Below are positions 26,801-39,489 of a stretch of 64,000 bases of DNA, one piece after another. Source of the stretch: Struthio camelus (taxonomy: Eukaryota > Chordata > Aves > Struthioniformes > Struthionidae). The DNA lies in assembly GCF_040807025.1 (NCBI RefSeq), contig NC_090942.1:204436640-204500639 (forward strand), in the 5' to 3' direction. The first letter of the stretch is position 1, and every line of letters begins with the position of its first letter. Position numbers and translations under genes: made by a program. Under the pieces are notes generated by a model, which saw only the letters and a program-made list of their open reading frames with translations, ran no database searches and was not told the DNA's origin.

Positions 26801-29410
26801 AATTGAATTGGACTCCTGCTTGAAGGCAAAACCATCTGCCAGCTGGGGCTGGGATGGAGTTTTTCTCCCTATGATACAGCTTTGCGGAGTTGTCCAGGTG
26901 CATTACATGGCATGCTTTTGACTCCTCCTGATGCCAGAAGCAGGATGCTGGAGCAGATGAACCCCTGGCCTTTTCTGGCAAAGCAATGTCTGTATAAGCA
27001 TGTAATTTGAAAAGCAATGAATTATCTCTTTAGGGCTCCCTAGTAAATAAAATCAATTGCTATTCATTATGTACTTCTGTATTTACTTGGAAGGGTATTT
27101 TCCTTCCAAAGTACAAAAGTACTAATGCTAGCAGCTTTCTCTTATTGACTATCCCTGCTATAATAGATTATGATTAAGAGCCTGCTCAATTATTTTTACT
27201 GTTTATTTACACTTTCTGTCAATCCCCTCTAGTCCACCTCTTTAGTCCATTCTTTTCTACATTCAAGCTAACCGTATATGATGTAATTTGCCCACACAAC
27301 TTTGTCACTATCTCTATTTTGGTAACTTGCGATAACCTTTCTATGGCTACATAAATTGAATTCTGTACCTTTGTTGAGTAATTGCTCACTGTGGAAGTTA
27401 GCTGGTGAAATTTGTATCAGACTGTTGGTCTTAAAATCGTGAGGCACCTTATATGTAGCTGGCATTTCATCACATATTGCTGACCTTCCATCTTCTGTTC
27501 AGGTTCCCATCGCTGTTGCTCTGCTGTATTATTCTGGATGTCCAGCTGCCGCTCAAATTCAGACTTAAAATTGAGTTACTCTGGTTGTCTCTCAAACTTC
27601 TTCTCTTCTCATACCCTGTGAAAGGACACCAAGCAAGCTAAAGCTTTAAAGTGAATATGCATAAACATTTTCTGTAAGGTAAGTACTGCATAAGAAACAC
27701 ATAGGACTTACCTACTCAAATGACTGGCTGATCTCCCCATATGCAGGAAGATTTCCTTTGATTTTCTTCTGCTCCCTTCTTTCTCTCTTTTTCGATGTTT
27801 CTCTCCCTGTGGCTGCAAGTTTACCAAACGTCATGTGCCTAACCACCTCTTCTTCCTCCTCCCACCTGCAGCCAGACTATTCACAGCTGCTCTCTTACTT
27901 GCCTGTGAAAAATACAGGGGACTCTGCTCACTTGCCCGCCGACAGTAAGATTTTCAGAGTAGGATCCCTGATCTGTATCTGTTGTGCGTGAAGCACTGTA
28001 ACAATTCTGTAAAGTTGCAATGAAAAATCACAATGACTTTAATCCTATTGAATTTCAATTGCCATCTACTAGATTGGGCTTGTTTATCTTCTTGGTACCA
28101 AATCCAGAGATCTTTGAAAATAATGGAAGATTTTTCATGGAATATAGGCTATGGTTTAAGCTTTCTAAATGACATTAAGAAGGTACTAATTTTCAATCTT
28201 TTTTTTCTCTGAGTGGAAGAGATGAAATGTTACTATCTTTGTGAGGTTTGATACTTACTCTTCTCTGAAAACGTTTCCCTGAAATGTGCTCCCTGAAAAC
28301 GTTTCTACAACAAGACTATGAAGCCTAGCAGCATTTATTGGGAACCTACACGATGAAGAACAGGAACGGATTTTTGTATTTTTTTTTTTGTATTTTGAAC
28401 GGATTTTGGAACAAACCCCTTCAGCTTTCCATCTACACAACTTCTAGATGCCATACAATTTATTATAAAACCAACTGATGCTGACACTTTTTTCATTCAG
28501 CTCTTACACATAGAAAGGTTACATTTGCATGAAAGTACATTTACATTTTCCTATTTACAGAACTCTAAGCAGCAACAAAAATGCCTTGTTGGTTATTAAC
28601 CTCTGTCTTCCATATGTGATATGTAAGGCTCTAATGGAATTACTTTTAATGGGAGTCTTACAATTAAAGTGCTGTAAAATGCTTGAAAAATCTGAAGGTG
28701 GATTTGTAGAAACATGGAATATACCTAGCAGCAGCGTAAGAGTGAGAGGACGAGGACACTTGTTTTATATATATTTTTGTATTATTTACCTTTCTGTCTG
28801 CAAGATTCTGTCTCAGTGTGGCGGGGCAATGGGATTGGGGTATAAAAGAGCTGCCCAAATTAGGGTTTCACCCCAGGTAAATTATGAGCATCTGCCATTA
28901 TTCACCCTCAAAGCTACAGACACGGGGTCATGGTGGATGTGGCTGTTGCACTAATATGCTTCGTCAACTCCATGGGTTACCAGCTGGTAAGGGCTCCATA
29001 TACAGCGAGCCACAAGCTACTACAAGTGAAGTCTGCTCCCTCTTCTTGCCCCTCTTCTGCTAGGAAGAAAGTGAGGCCTCTAAATATTTCTCTGAGTGCC
29101 TAAGTGAGGCCTGTAGTCTACCTAGGCTCCCTCTACAATCAGTGGAGAGGCAGAGGGCTCTGCTGAAGGCAATTCAAATTCTAGGTGGCTGAATTTGCTG
29201 GGTGCCTCAGGCAGATGGCATGAATCTGGACCTGAATGCAACTAGGAATCTACTTTATTGCCTCATATTCCTGCTTCCAATTCCAGTGCCAAATATACTG
29301 TGTTGAATGGCTGTGTTCTCCTGGGGTGCATATGGTACAATTGACTTCAGAGGCACAGTAAAAATACACGTGGGCTTGAACAAAAAATCTGGAGCCAAAC
29401 ATTTATGCAT
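23806..29410. other. non-coding stretch, no gene recognised
   Basis: Mostly AT-rich with one GC-rich patch at 25,275-25,500 (separate entry). A 141-codon plus frame at 28529-28954 is long for chance but shows no domain, no convincing initiation context and no homologous motif, so I do not call it. The text around 29,080-29,240 has a low-complexity old-repeat feel but no assignable family. Confidence 0.55.
25275..25500 (-). other. GC-rich island with a splice-donor-like edge
   Basis: A GC- and CpG-rich segment in an AT-rich neighbourhood. On the minus strand its downstream edge reads CGAGG|GTGAGTAG, a good match to a vertebrate 5' splice site. All three minus frames are open for 67-82 codons and rich in Pro, Ala and Arg, as expected from base composition alone. 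It could be the first exon of a transcript, coding or not. No protein family is recognisable. Confidence 0.25.
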
Positions 29411-29872
29411 ATGGAGAGAGTCCAGCGGAGGGCTACCAAGATGATGAGAGGGCTGGAGCATCTCTCCTATGAAGAAAGATTGCAAGAGCTGGGCCTGTTC
29501 AGCCTGGAGAAGAGAAGATTGAGAGGGGATCTCATCAACGTGTACAAGTATCTGAAGGGGGAGTGTCAAGAGGATGAGGCCAGCCTCTTCTCCGTGGTGC
29601 CCAGCGACAGGACAAGAGGCAATGGGCAGAAACTGAACCACAGGCAGTTCCACCTGAACCTGAGAAAAAACTTCTTCACTGTGAGGGTGACAGAGCATTG
29701 GAACAGGTTGCCCAGAGAGGTGGTGGAGTCTCCTTCGCTGGAGATATTCAAAACCCGTCTGGATGTGATCCTGGGCAATATGCTCTAGGTGACCCTGCTT
29801 GAGCAGGGAGGTTGGACTAGATGATCTCCAGAGGTCCCTTCCAACCTAAACGATTCTGTGTGATTCTGTGTG
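29411..29872 (+). mobile_element. CR1 LINE, young 5'-truncated 3' end
   Basis: Plus-strand copy starting at the [11 protein letters not shown] segment of ORF2 and running to the end of the element. The frame is open to its normal stop at 29788, ending DVILGNML. Over this stretch the protein differs from the near full-length copy at 52.9-57.2 kb at only a handful of residues, so both belong to one subfamily and this is a recent insertion. The 3' end carries two ATTCTGTG units separated by an extra TG. A short 5'-truncated copy like this has no activity of its own. Confidence 0.95.
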
Positions 29873-32800
29873 AAATCTGTATCCAGAGTTGGACCACTGG
29901 ATCTAATGGCTTAAATAAGCCAACTCTTCACCTGAATTCAGGTCCATAAGTAGGAACCTAGTGATTTCAGAGAAGCTCCAGGGGCCTGTAGACTTCTTTT
30001 GATATGAAGTGAGGCTCTGTCCTTCCTTTTACAAAAAATACACATAAATGAATTAGAAATTCTCTTGCTGATTAACATTGCTCTCGTTTTCATTTGTTCA
30101 CTCATTTGTCCACTTTTTTTTTTTTGGTCTAAGTTTGCAACCACATACAAACATTAATCATAAATCCTTTATACTCTTATTGTCTGCCACTGTCCTGGTC
30201 ATCCCATACTGTCCTGGTCTAACTCATGTTGTCAGTTGCTTGAGGCATGATATATCATTTCACTAGTTCTGCAAAGTGCTATGCTGGCCTATTGGCCTTT
30301 AGGTAGGACAAACACAATAGAAATGAAGCAACTGGCTTACATTAGGGATTAGCTCACAGTTTAAGAAACCTGCACATTGGCACCTACATGGAGGTGCCTA
30401 CATGTGTCTAAGCTCTGTTAAAATCAGCAGAGATCCAGAGTGGAATTAAATTGCCTGAAGTTAGGTGCCTATTGCTGTTTTAAGTGCCCTGGGGTATCGA
30501 AGAGATCTGCCTGAGGCTGGCAGATGTTACAGGGGATCTGTGGAAGACCTCTGTCATCCAGGATAGCAGCTGGAGGTGGAAGACTTAAGAGCAGCTCAAA
30601 TGACACAAGGTGCTTTTCTCTAGGCAATGGAGTCCAGTGCCTGGTCACTGCAGTCAGCAGAGTTCAGACAACCACGTTGGTAGTTATCTATTTTACAGTG
30701 AGCTGAATGTCTCTCTAGCCTCCCTAACTGAACTGATTAGATCTCCGCTGACAACACTGGGAGCTGAAATACCTAGTGCACACGTAGACATCTAAAATTA
30801 GCCATGTTAGTCTGTGAGCTGAATCCTACTTGGTGAGTTCAAAACATAGCCATGCCAGACCTGGCTTACCATATCCATTGTCAGGTTTGCTAGTCAGCAC
30901 CAGAATGTTTTGCTTTGAGGTTTGATTTTATCCAGAGTAACAAGTGAAAAATGTGCTGTGGGTCTATATATAATTGCTGTTAATTCCTCATTTGTTCTCA
31001 GCTGGGATATGGCTGCTGCTGCTGTTTGTTCTTTATTCCAAGAAACCTCAGAAAATAGTTTTCCTTCTTGCTCTCTCCCCATACATCAGACACCTGTGTT
31101 TTTCTCCTCTTTGGCTCTGTTTTCCCCTTTCTCTCATATACACAAATGCCCATTATTATTTTAATTTGGTATATTCTGTGTCAATAATTATCAGGTGCTC
31201 ATACTGACTGGGGCTATAGATTACCTGCACTAGCAGAGTGGCACCCAACACGTTAAAATACTGTTGGGCTGTCAGGGGAAGATGCTGGCTGGCAAAGAGC
31301 AGGTTCGCTAAACAAAAGTGCACTGCAACATCTGATGGAGATCTGCGGAGACAATTAATCCACAGCCATTTTATGCTAAACCTCTTTTTTCAAAACATGC
31401 ACTTTTCAAAGGAACACTCAGACAGATGGAGAAGAAAGGCTACGAAAGCCTGCGGTATTTACTCTAGTGCTGCAGACACAGCTTCCTACCTGGCAATATT
31501 GCTGTATCACTGAATGTATTTTTCAGTTTACCGTTTGTTAAACAAAAACAGAGGCTGTTTTATTTAGCAGCTCATTCCATGGAGCTTTTTCTTCACAAGG
31601 CCTATAGACACTGTTGATGTCCTGGGCAGCATTTTCTCTGCCTCACAGAAAATTGCTCTAATGTAAAAGGCTAGGTACAAGCTATTCCAGAGAACATAAT
31701 AGCTGTTGTGCTTGCTCACACGGGCACACCACTATCACTATAATAGTCTTGAAAGCTTCTTAATAGGTAATGCAGACCAAACACAAACGTGTTAGATCTC
31801 CCTGTGTTATCGTTACAGAACACCCTGATCAAAAAGTAAGTTGCAATGAGTGAGAATGGGATCAAAATTCCACGTTCTGCACATTTATGCTATATCAGAT
31901 ATTTTTGCCTTTATACAAATAATTCCCCTCGCATGTCATCTGGGCACATGAATATTGTGGATTTCATGCAGATGTGTGAAGGCTTGATTCATTTCTATAT
32001 AACTGGATTTCTTTTCAGCTGCTAATGTGAGGAGGGAATTATGTTTGTGTACATACACCCTGCTTAGCATATGGTCCACAGCCAGCAGCAGCGAACGCTT
32101 TCCAGCTGTTGTGTTGTCCAGGACTGCTCCCTGAGATTATTCGGTCTCTTCATAGTCTGAATGTTTTTCCTATAAAGCTCATCCATAAAGGGGTGAAAAA
32201 CCTGGCTGCTTGCAACGGATGCAGCAGTAGGTAGCAAGATTAAAAAAACTCTCCATAATGTAACAAGCAATTAGTTGCTTGTAGGTACCCTCTGTTACAC
32301 TAGTGTGAATGTGGAGAAACTCTGTTGACCTCCACAGCATCTATTTTTAACCTTGTGCCTGTATAAGGAAGGCAGGAAGAACTCTGTGTTTGATGCTGGA
32401 TTTGTAACTTGAAAAACTGAGTCCTTAGTCCACTGTGAGCGGCAGCAGCAGATTGTCTTATTCCTTCCCTCCTTGTCTACTGTAACCCCACGGTTACACG
32501 AGTGTATGGTGAGAGCATGGGCTAGTTTTCCAGTTTTTTACCTCTTTTCCCAGTACACAATGACTGCTCCCAGAAACCAGGATGGTAGTTTTTCTCCTGC
32601 AGAACTGTAGCAACTGAAAAACAAAGTGAAGCCATGAGGCAGTTTCTCTTGTGTCAGTGCCTGGTCATTTCATCGTAGCAAAATGCAGTCACTACCAGTC
32701 CAGATCAGATGCTAAGTGGTGACCCAAAACCATAATGCTGGCTTCCCCAGTGTCTTCATCCCGAGATCTAGTACATAATGCTATGCATCATTTGTAGGTT

Positions 32801-35671
32801 CAGCAAAACAAGTTTCCCCTTCTTATTTATAATGTTTTTAATGGTAGTTGGGGATTCAGTAAATCCCCTGGCATCCCACAGCCTACAGCTGCCTGTTATG
32901 ACTAACTCAACTCTGGTACGGCTCTCACTGGCTTCCCTTGTGCATTACTTTGTTTAAGTTGGAGAGTTATATTACTTCTTACTGGCCTAAGTTTACATCT
33001 TCAGAACACCATACGCTGGCTGGGACCAATCCAATTTATTCCTTACTGACAGAAAAATGGGAGGGACTGTCACTCGCTAGTCTCAGTATGAAATGTGATT
33101 TAATGCTGACTCTTGCCAAAAATGCAAAGCCAAGCAGGAGTAATACAGAATGGAGACGTTATAAAGATCATGGCAGCTGGGAAAGTTTTACATTTTGCTC
33201 AGCTTTTTTCAGACATTAGACGATTCTATTTTCTTTATAGTCTTCAAACAGCCTGAGTGAATTCTCATTCTTGTTGCATTTAACTTTCTAGAATCTAACA
33301 TTTGCAAAGTCGGAAAGCCAATATGCTTGGTTGTTATTAAAGGAGTAGGTTTAGCAGACTGTGGTACTGGAGCATCCCTTGTCCTCTGTGCTCCTGGATT
33401 ACAAATTAGGTAAGGTCATAAGTGAGCGTGAGTTTCAAATCGTCTCCTTTATCATCAGAATGCATTTGTCCACCCCTTAAACACACGTCCTAGGAAGGGG
33501 ACCTCCTGCAGAAGGCTGAGTGTCTCCTGTATGGTCCAGGGCACACTTGATTCGCATAGACACCAATTACTTTCTGACTTAAATGGGAAAGGAGGATTTG
33601 AGGAAGTTCTTCAGATCGGAAATAAGATATAGATGCTAACTTACAGAATTGCTTTATTCTTGTCCGCTACTGAGAAAAATCACTCTTAGTAAAGCATAAA
33701 CTTAGTATTGAAATAAGGTAGTGTACATTTACAGTACATACTTGTACTACCTAAAAAATAATCTGTAGGCAACTTTAGATTCTGGTAGCTAACTGCATCA
33801 AATTCCCAACTATGTTACTCCACTTTTTATAACGTACACATCTTAAATTTTGTATATACACTATTATTGGCCTTACGTTAATTTACATGATTTTGTTTAT
33901 CTGATAGTTGAATATATGAAAATAAAAGTGGTATGATGTGCCACTCTTACAGGTTTTGTCTAAACCCTGTAGATACCTGGATTCTGCTGTCGACTTTTAC
34001 GTCTGGTTAAGTGAGATAACCACATTGCTGGTACGGTAAACCACAGACACTGTTTTGCTGCAACATTTTTTTTGTCACAGCAACTTGCTTACATAGCAGT
34101 ATTGAGCTGATGGAGAAAACTTAACTAGAACTACCCTTCTGTGAGGCGAGAGGAAGGCTGTCCCCATGCACAGACTGCAGGCAGTTCCTGCAGCATGCAT
34201 GTAGACTTCCGTAGAGGCCCCTGAACTATTCCTGCCTTGAGTGAGCGCTGTTGTTAACAGCCCTTCACCTCCTCTGCACCAAGTTTTCACAATATGCAAA
34301 AGAGGCTTACGAACAATATTTCCGCTTTCCTATCTGCTGAAACACAACTTCGCAAAGGGGCCTGGAGGGCTGTACTCCATGTGCAGCTGCTACAAACTGT
34401 TCGGTTTGCAGCAAGCCTAACTTTGTTTTCATCAACAGCAGTACAAATCACATGGCAGAGCAAGAGTTTAAAACATCGCAGTACATAAAACATATGCTAG
34501 CAAGGAGTTCTTCAGTCGAAATGTTCTCTTTCAGAACTTTCTTCTCTCTCAGATACCCTAAAGACCTTTTTCAGCCATCTGAAACTCACAGTTGTTTAAG
34601 AGCTGGAAAGAGAATTTCTGCCTACTGAGAAATACAGGGAGGATGTTTAAAGCATAGTAACTTCATAGCTAGTAGTCACTGGATATGAAATTGGGAAGAA
34701 GGAAGAGCGCAGCTGATTTTTACTTTGTTTTCCACAAAAAAAGTGTGCCAAAGACGTTATAGCTTTGAAGTAAACCACCGCCATACAGAATCTGTACAAG
34801 GCTGAATATTGATTCAAGTGAATTTTTTCCCCTCATTCCTATTTGTATATTTAATTTTAGAGATTGATTAAAGATATGGTTATTACTGGAAAGACTGAGG
34901 TTCAATAAGTGGTGTTCTGTTGTATTTGGTGCACTCATGTAGGCAGGCCAAATTCAGTTCTCGGCACTACTGCGATTTCCTCGGAGACCAGCATCAGGCT
35001 GAAGTTGATGTTTAGTGTCTTTGCCGTCTGCTGGAGTTCAACACTCAGCTGTGGACACAAACCCACACGCAGAGCCAGCGAGCTATTTAACCTAGGAGTG
35101 TGACCTCAGGTTATAGTCAGTAGGGGTGAGGTTCCCCTGTGTAGATACTTCCAGTGTGGGCATCTCCATCAGAGTTAGTCACTCTCCATAGTCAGGATAG
35201 ACAGGTAGACATGTTTAAGCACTTCCTTAAGGGAGTGAACTGTGCTGAAGATCTGATGGGAATTAGGGTGCCTCTCTGCCTGCCAGCTGGTTTGCAGAGG
35301 AGCCTTGATGGGAGCTAGATGCTGTCCTACTGTGTGCCCAGAAACCTACGCTTGGTCACAGAAGGAACTCTGCTATGCAAAATACAAAATCAGCTGTCTT
35401 TAGGAGCCCTATTTATTTGTTTATTCATTTATTTACCACCTAAAGTGTAGAGGTCCCTCTGCTGGGCTTTGTTGGACTATACCCTGTCTATGTTTTATAT
35501 GAAATTAAACTATGGTGCATCTAGTCTGTTGAATAGGCTGGCTTCCTGTTTCTCTCCTGAGCTTTGCTCTTTTGTTTGTCCAAAATGCCAGCATGCTAAT
35601 TTATGCCTAGGAATAATGCTTGGAGCAAAGGAAGTCATTCCCTCTGACAGGAAATCAACACACAAGTGAAA
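29873..35671. other. non-coding stretch, no gene recognised
   Basis: No gene can be supported. There is a T run at 30114-30125, and short motifs such as GGTGCCTA recur at 30,380-30,480, hinting at an unassigned ancient repeat. Frames up to 93 codons show no family signature. Confidence 0.6.
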
Positions 35672-36885
35672 CATAGAATTATAGAATAGCTGAGGCTGGA
35701 AGGGATCTCTGCAGATTGCCTAGTCTAACCGCCCGTTCAAAGCAGGGTCAAATACAGCAGGTTGATCAAGGCCTTGTCCAGTTGAGTTTTGAATATTTCC
35801 AAGGATGGAGACTTCAAAACCTCTCTGGGCAACCTGTTCCACTGTTAGATCTCCTTCACAGGAAAAAAGTTTGTTTTTTTTTTTAATGTTTAAACAGAAT
35901 TTCCTGTATTTCTGTTTGTGCCCATTGCTTTTTGTCCTGTCACTGGGCATCACTGAGGAGAGTCTGGCCCTATCTTCTTTATTACTTCCCATCAGGTATT
36001 TATACACACTGATAAGGTCCCCCTGATGCTTCCCTTCTCTGGGCTGAACAATCCCAGCTCTCTTAGCCTCTCCTCATACGAGAGATGCTCCAATCCCTTC
36101 ATCATCTTTGTGGCTCCTTTGTTGAGCTTATTCCAGTAAGTCCATGTCTCTTTTGTAGTAGAGAACTCAGTGCTGGACACAGAATCCTATGGCCTCATCA
36201 GGGCTGAGCAGTGGGGAAGGATCACCTCCCTTATCCTGCTGACAGTGCTCTGCCTAATGCAGCCCAGAAATCTGTTGGCCTTCTTTGTTGCAAGGGTACA
36301 TTGCTGGCTCATCGTCAACTTATAGTCCACCAGGACCTCCAGGTCCTTCTATCTAAAGCTGGTTTCCAGCCAGTTTGTCCCAGTGTGTCCTGGTGCATGG
36401 GACTGATTAGTCCTCCCTAGGTGCAGAACTTTTGTCATTTCCTTTTGTTGAACTTCATGAGGTTCCTGTTGGCCCATTTCTCCAAGCTGTTGAAGTTGCT
36501 CTGAATGGCAGCACAATGATCTCATCTACTGACCACTCCTTTCAGTTTTGTATTCTCTGCACACTTGCTGAGGTTGCGCTCTGCCCCACTGGCAAGGTCA
36601 TGAGTGAAGATGTTAAACAGTATTGGCTCCGGTATCAACCCCCGGGTATACAGCACTGGCCTCTAGCAGGATTTAACGCCGCTCATCACAATCCTCTGAG
36701 CATGGCAGTTCAGCCAGTTTTCAGTCCACATCACTGTCAGTATGTCTGGCCCATACTTCATCAGTTTGCCGGTGAAGATGTTATGGAAGACACTGTTGAA
36801 AGCCTCGCTGAAGTCAAACTAAACAGCATCCACTACTCCTCTCTATTCCACAGAGCCGGTCAGCTCATTGCAGAAGGGACAGATG
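35672..36885 (-). mobile_element. CR1 LINE, old 5'-truncated copy
   Basis: Minus-strand CR1 with degenerate terminal octamers (CATAGAAT, TATAGAAT on the plus strand) at 35672-35687. Sense-strand fragments still readable include [29 protein letters not shown] near 36,020-36,110 and parts of the motif-C region near 36,520-36,570. Homology extends upstream to the AFD(T)VS-like segment near 36,790-36,830. Many frameshifts and stops mark it as older than the copies at 38 and 49 kb. The long plus-strand frame at 36432-36911 is its antisense shadow. Confidence 0.9.
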
Positions 36886-37394
36886 TAGGCACTGTTCCCT
36901 GCGTTGCATAGATGCAGACCCTATAACATTCCTTGCAAGTCATGTGCAAAGCGGACACAGGCAGTTAGTCCAGAGGCAGCTGCTCCCAAATAGTGTAAAT
37001 GGGAACTAATCCAGACCACTTCATCCAGGGGCTTGGACACCAAAAGCAATATAGGCATATCTTAAAGTATAAGACTCTCTGGGTCTCAGCAGAATGTTTC
37101 TGGATGTTGCCTGTAGCCCTAAGTGACTTATTTGCATATAGAGGTGCTAGAACTTCCTTGCTTTGCTGGGATTCACAGGGCAAGACTGACCACTTAGGAA
37201 GCAAATCAGACATTACAATACTCAATTAGCAAAACACACCTAACTTCAGATATCTCAAAGTAAATACTATAGATTTAATTTTTCCAGGACAGAGACTGCT
37301 TAAGTACAAATGACCCAACACCATAAAGCATGATTTCTTGAGAAAGCTGCATGTTAGCAGCTTTATAAAAGAGACATCAATACCTCATACTGGG
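36886..37394. other. non-coding stretch between two LINE fragments
   Basis: About 500 bases of unassigned sequence between an old minus-strand CR1 and a degenerate plus-strand LINE piece. I see no gene or repeat family. Confidence 0.55.
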
Positions 37395-38030
37395 TGCATG
37401 TTTGAAGTGCAGTGGTCCCATGGGAGCCTGTGTTGGACTCGGTATCATTCAATATTTTAAGTAAAGGCTTAGAGGTTCAAATTGGGAGCACTCCTATCCA
37501 ATTTGTAAATGACTCCGAGCCAGGAAGGACTGCAACTACTTTGCACAAGGGAGTTAGAATTCAACATGATAAACTAAGGAAATGGTCTGAAATTTATATA
37601 AGCAGCCTCCGTCGCAGCAAAATTAAAGACAAGAAATCTATCTATACTATTTACTTTGAGATATCTAAGGTTAGGTGCATTTTGCTATTTGAGTATTGTA
37701 CTGTCATCAGAATTATGAAAGATAACACCTACGAAGGAAAAATCAAATATACAAAGGCAACATGGAAGTTATCTGGTTATGCTACTGAACTGCAGTCAAA
37801 AACATGGGGGAATCTACTGGATCACTTAATAAACATATGCCAACAGCAAACAGCAGTCTCACTTTGGGATGGATTAGTAGACAATCCAGGAGAGACTTGG
37901 GAGGGAAATACCATATTCTCCTATTTCTCAATGGATAGCTTCACCTGGAACACCAGGCTCAGTTTTGGGTACCACATCTTAAATAGATTAGAGAGCACCC
38001 CAAGAAAAGTACCTGAACTAAGATGAAGTT
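37395..38030 (+). mobile_element. degenerate CR1-like LINE fragment (RT region)
   Basis: A 204-codon open frame at 37412-38026 begins with residues that align by eye to the CR1 reverse-transcriptase core. [13 protein letters not shown] is decayed to PVLDSVSFNILSKGLE, followed by STPIQFVNDSE (motif C FADDTE with Ala/Asp changes) and a KLRKWSE match. The catalytic pair is lost, so no activity is expected. Beyond about 37,620 the resemblance is faint; FGYHILNRLESTPRK near the end may match the HLEYC...RVQRR region. The long frame is probably fortuitous survival. Lineage assignment within CR1/L3-like LINEs is uncertain. Confidence 0.55.
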
Positions 38031-38037
38031 TGACAAC

Positions 38038-39312
38038 ATCACAGAATCACAGAATGGTTGAGGTTGGAAGGGACCTCTGGAGATTGTCTAGTCCAATCCC
38101 CTTACTCAAGCTGGGCCATCTAGAGCACATTGCCCAGGATCGCGTCCAGGCAGGTTTTGAATATCTCCAGCGAAGGAGACTCCACTAGCTCTCTGGACAA
38201 CCTGGGCCAGTGCTCGGTCACCCTCACAGGAAAGAAGTTTCTCCTCCTGTTCAGACGGAACTTCCTGTGTTGCCGTTTGTGCCCGTTGCCTCTTGTCCTG
38301 TCACTGGGCACCACGGAGAAGAGTCTGGCCCCATCCTCTCGACATCCTCCCTTCAGATACTTGTACACATTGATGAGATCCCCTCTCAGTTTTCTCTTCT
38401 CCAGGATGAACAGGCCCAGCTCTTTCAGCCTTTCTTCAGAGGAGAGAGGCTCCAGTCCCTTCATCATCTTTGTAGCCCTCCGCTGGACTCTCCCCAGGAG
38501 CTCCATGTCTCTCTTGTCCTGGGGAGCCCAGCACTGGACACAGTACTCCAGATGTGGCCTCCCCAGGGCTGAGTAGAGGGGCAGGATCCCCTCCCTCCAC
38601 CTGCTGGCAACACTCTGCCTAATGTAGCCCAGGAGACCATTGGGCTTCTTGGCCACAAGGGCGCATTGCTGGTTCATGGTCAACCTGTTGTCCACCAGGA
38701 CTCCCAGGTCCTTCTCTGCAGAGCTGCTTTCCAGCAGGTCAACCCCCAGCCTGTACTGGTGCATGGGGTTATTCCTCCCGAGGTGCAGGACCCTGCACTT
38801 GCCTTGGTTGAACTTCATGAGGTTCCTCTCCGCCCAGCTCTCCAGCCTGTCCAGCTCCCTCTGAAAGGCAGCACAGCCTTCTGGTGGGTCAGCCACTCCT
38901 CCCAGTTTGTTATCATCAGCACACTTGCTGAGGGTGCACGCTGTCCCTTCCTCCAGGTCATTGATGAATATATTGAACAAGACTGGACCCAGGACTGACC
39001 CCCCCCTCTCTGGGGGACACCACCTAGCTACCAGCCTCCAGCTAAACTCTGTGCCACTGACCCCAACCCTCTGAACTCTGCCATCCAGCCAGTTCTCAAT
39101 CCACCTCACCGTCCACTCATCCAACCCACACTTCCTGAGTTTACCTAGGAGGATGTGATGGGAGACAGTGTCCAAAGCCTTGCTGGGAAGTCCAGGTAGA
39201 CGACATCCACTGCTCTGCCCTCATCTCTCCAGCCAGTCATTCCAATAAGAGAAGGCTTTCAGATTGGTCAAGCATGATTTCCCTTTGGTGAATCCATGCT
39301 GAGGACTCCTGA
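38038..39312 (-). mobile_element. CR1 LINE, 5'-truncated, about 1.27 kb
   Basis: Minus-strand CR1 with CACAGAAT octamers at its 3' end (38040-38055). Homology runs from the 3' UTR through the ORF2 C-terminus and reverse-transcriptase core to the [16 protein letters not shown] region near 39,310. It is interrupted near 39,190 by a small frame-breaking change in the FSKAFDT segment. It shares distinctive substitutions with the copy at 49.1-50.3 kb, including [14 protein letters not shown] in motif C and an identical 9-bp net gain in motif B, so the two form one subfamily. It sits directly after a degenerate plus-strand LINE piece. Confidence 0.95.
38120..39175 (-). pseudogene. CR1 ORF2 remnant (RT core to C-terminus), 351 codons
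   Basis: This frame runs from the [13 protein letters not shown] segment to the ORF2 stop. It is the C-terminal third of a protein normally near 980 residues, so it lacks the endonuclease and reverse-transcriptase motif A. Motif B, normally [11 protein letters not shown], reads [14 protein letters not shown]. Compared with the intact copy, a 1-bp and an 8-bp gain together add 9 bp, restoring the frame afterwards but destroying the motif. Motif C is CADDNKL in place of FADDTKL and keeps both aspartates. It has no promoter of its own, and translation is unlikely. Confidence 0.85.
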
Positions 39313-39489
39313 AACTTACCTGGCCGGGGAGACACAACATGACTGCAAAGGTTAAACTAAATGGGTAGCTTACTCTTGGAAAAAAATAAGTCAGAGAAGG
39401 TACAGAATAACAGTCTTTTACTGCACATGAGGATTTTAAAAACTGGGCTATGCTTGACTGTTCCCCAGACATTGACAGTAAAATGAGAA

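Noticed and set aside
28529-28954. 141-codon plus frame
   Set aside because: Hydrophobic stretches only; no family motif, splice site or conserved neighbour supports it. Likely chance.
36432-36911. 159-codon plus-strand frame
   Set aside because: It is antisense to an old minus-strand CR1 and translates its complement; no independent coding evidence.
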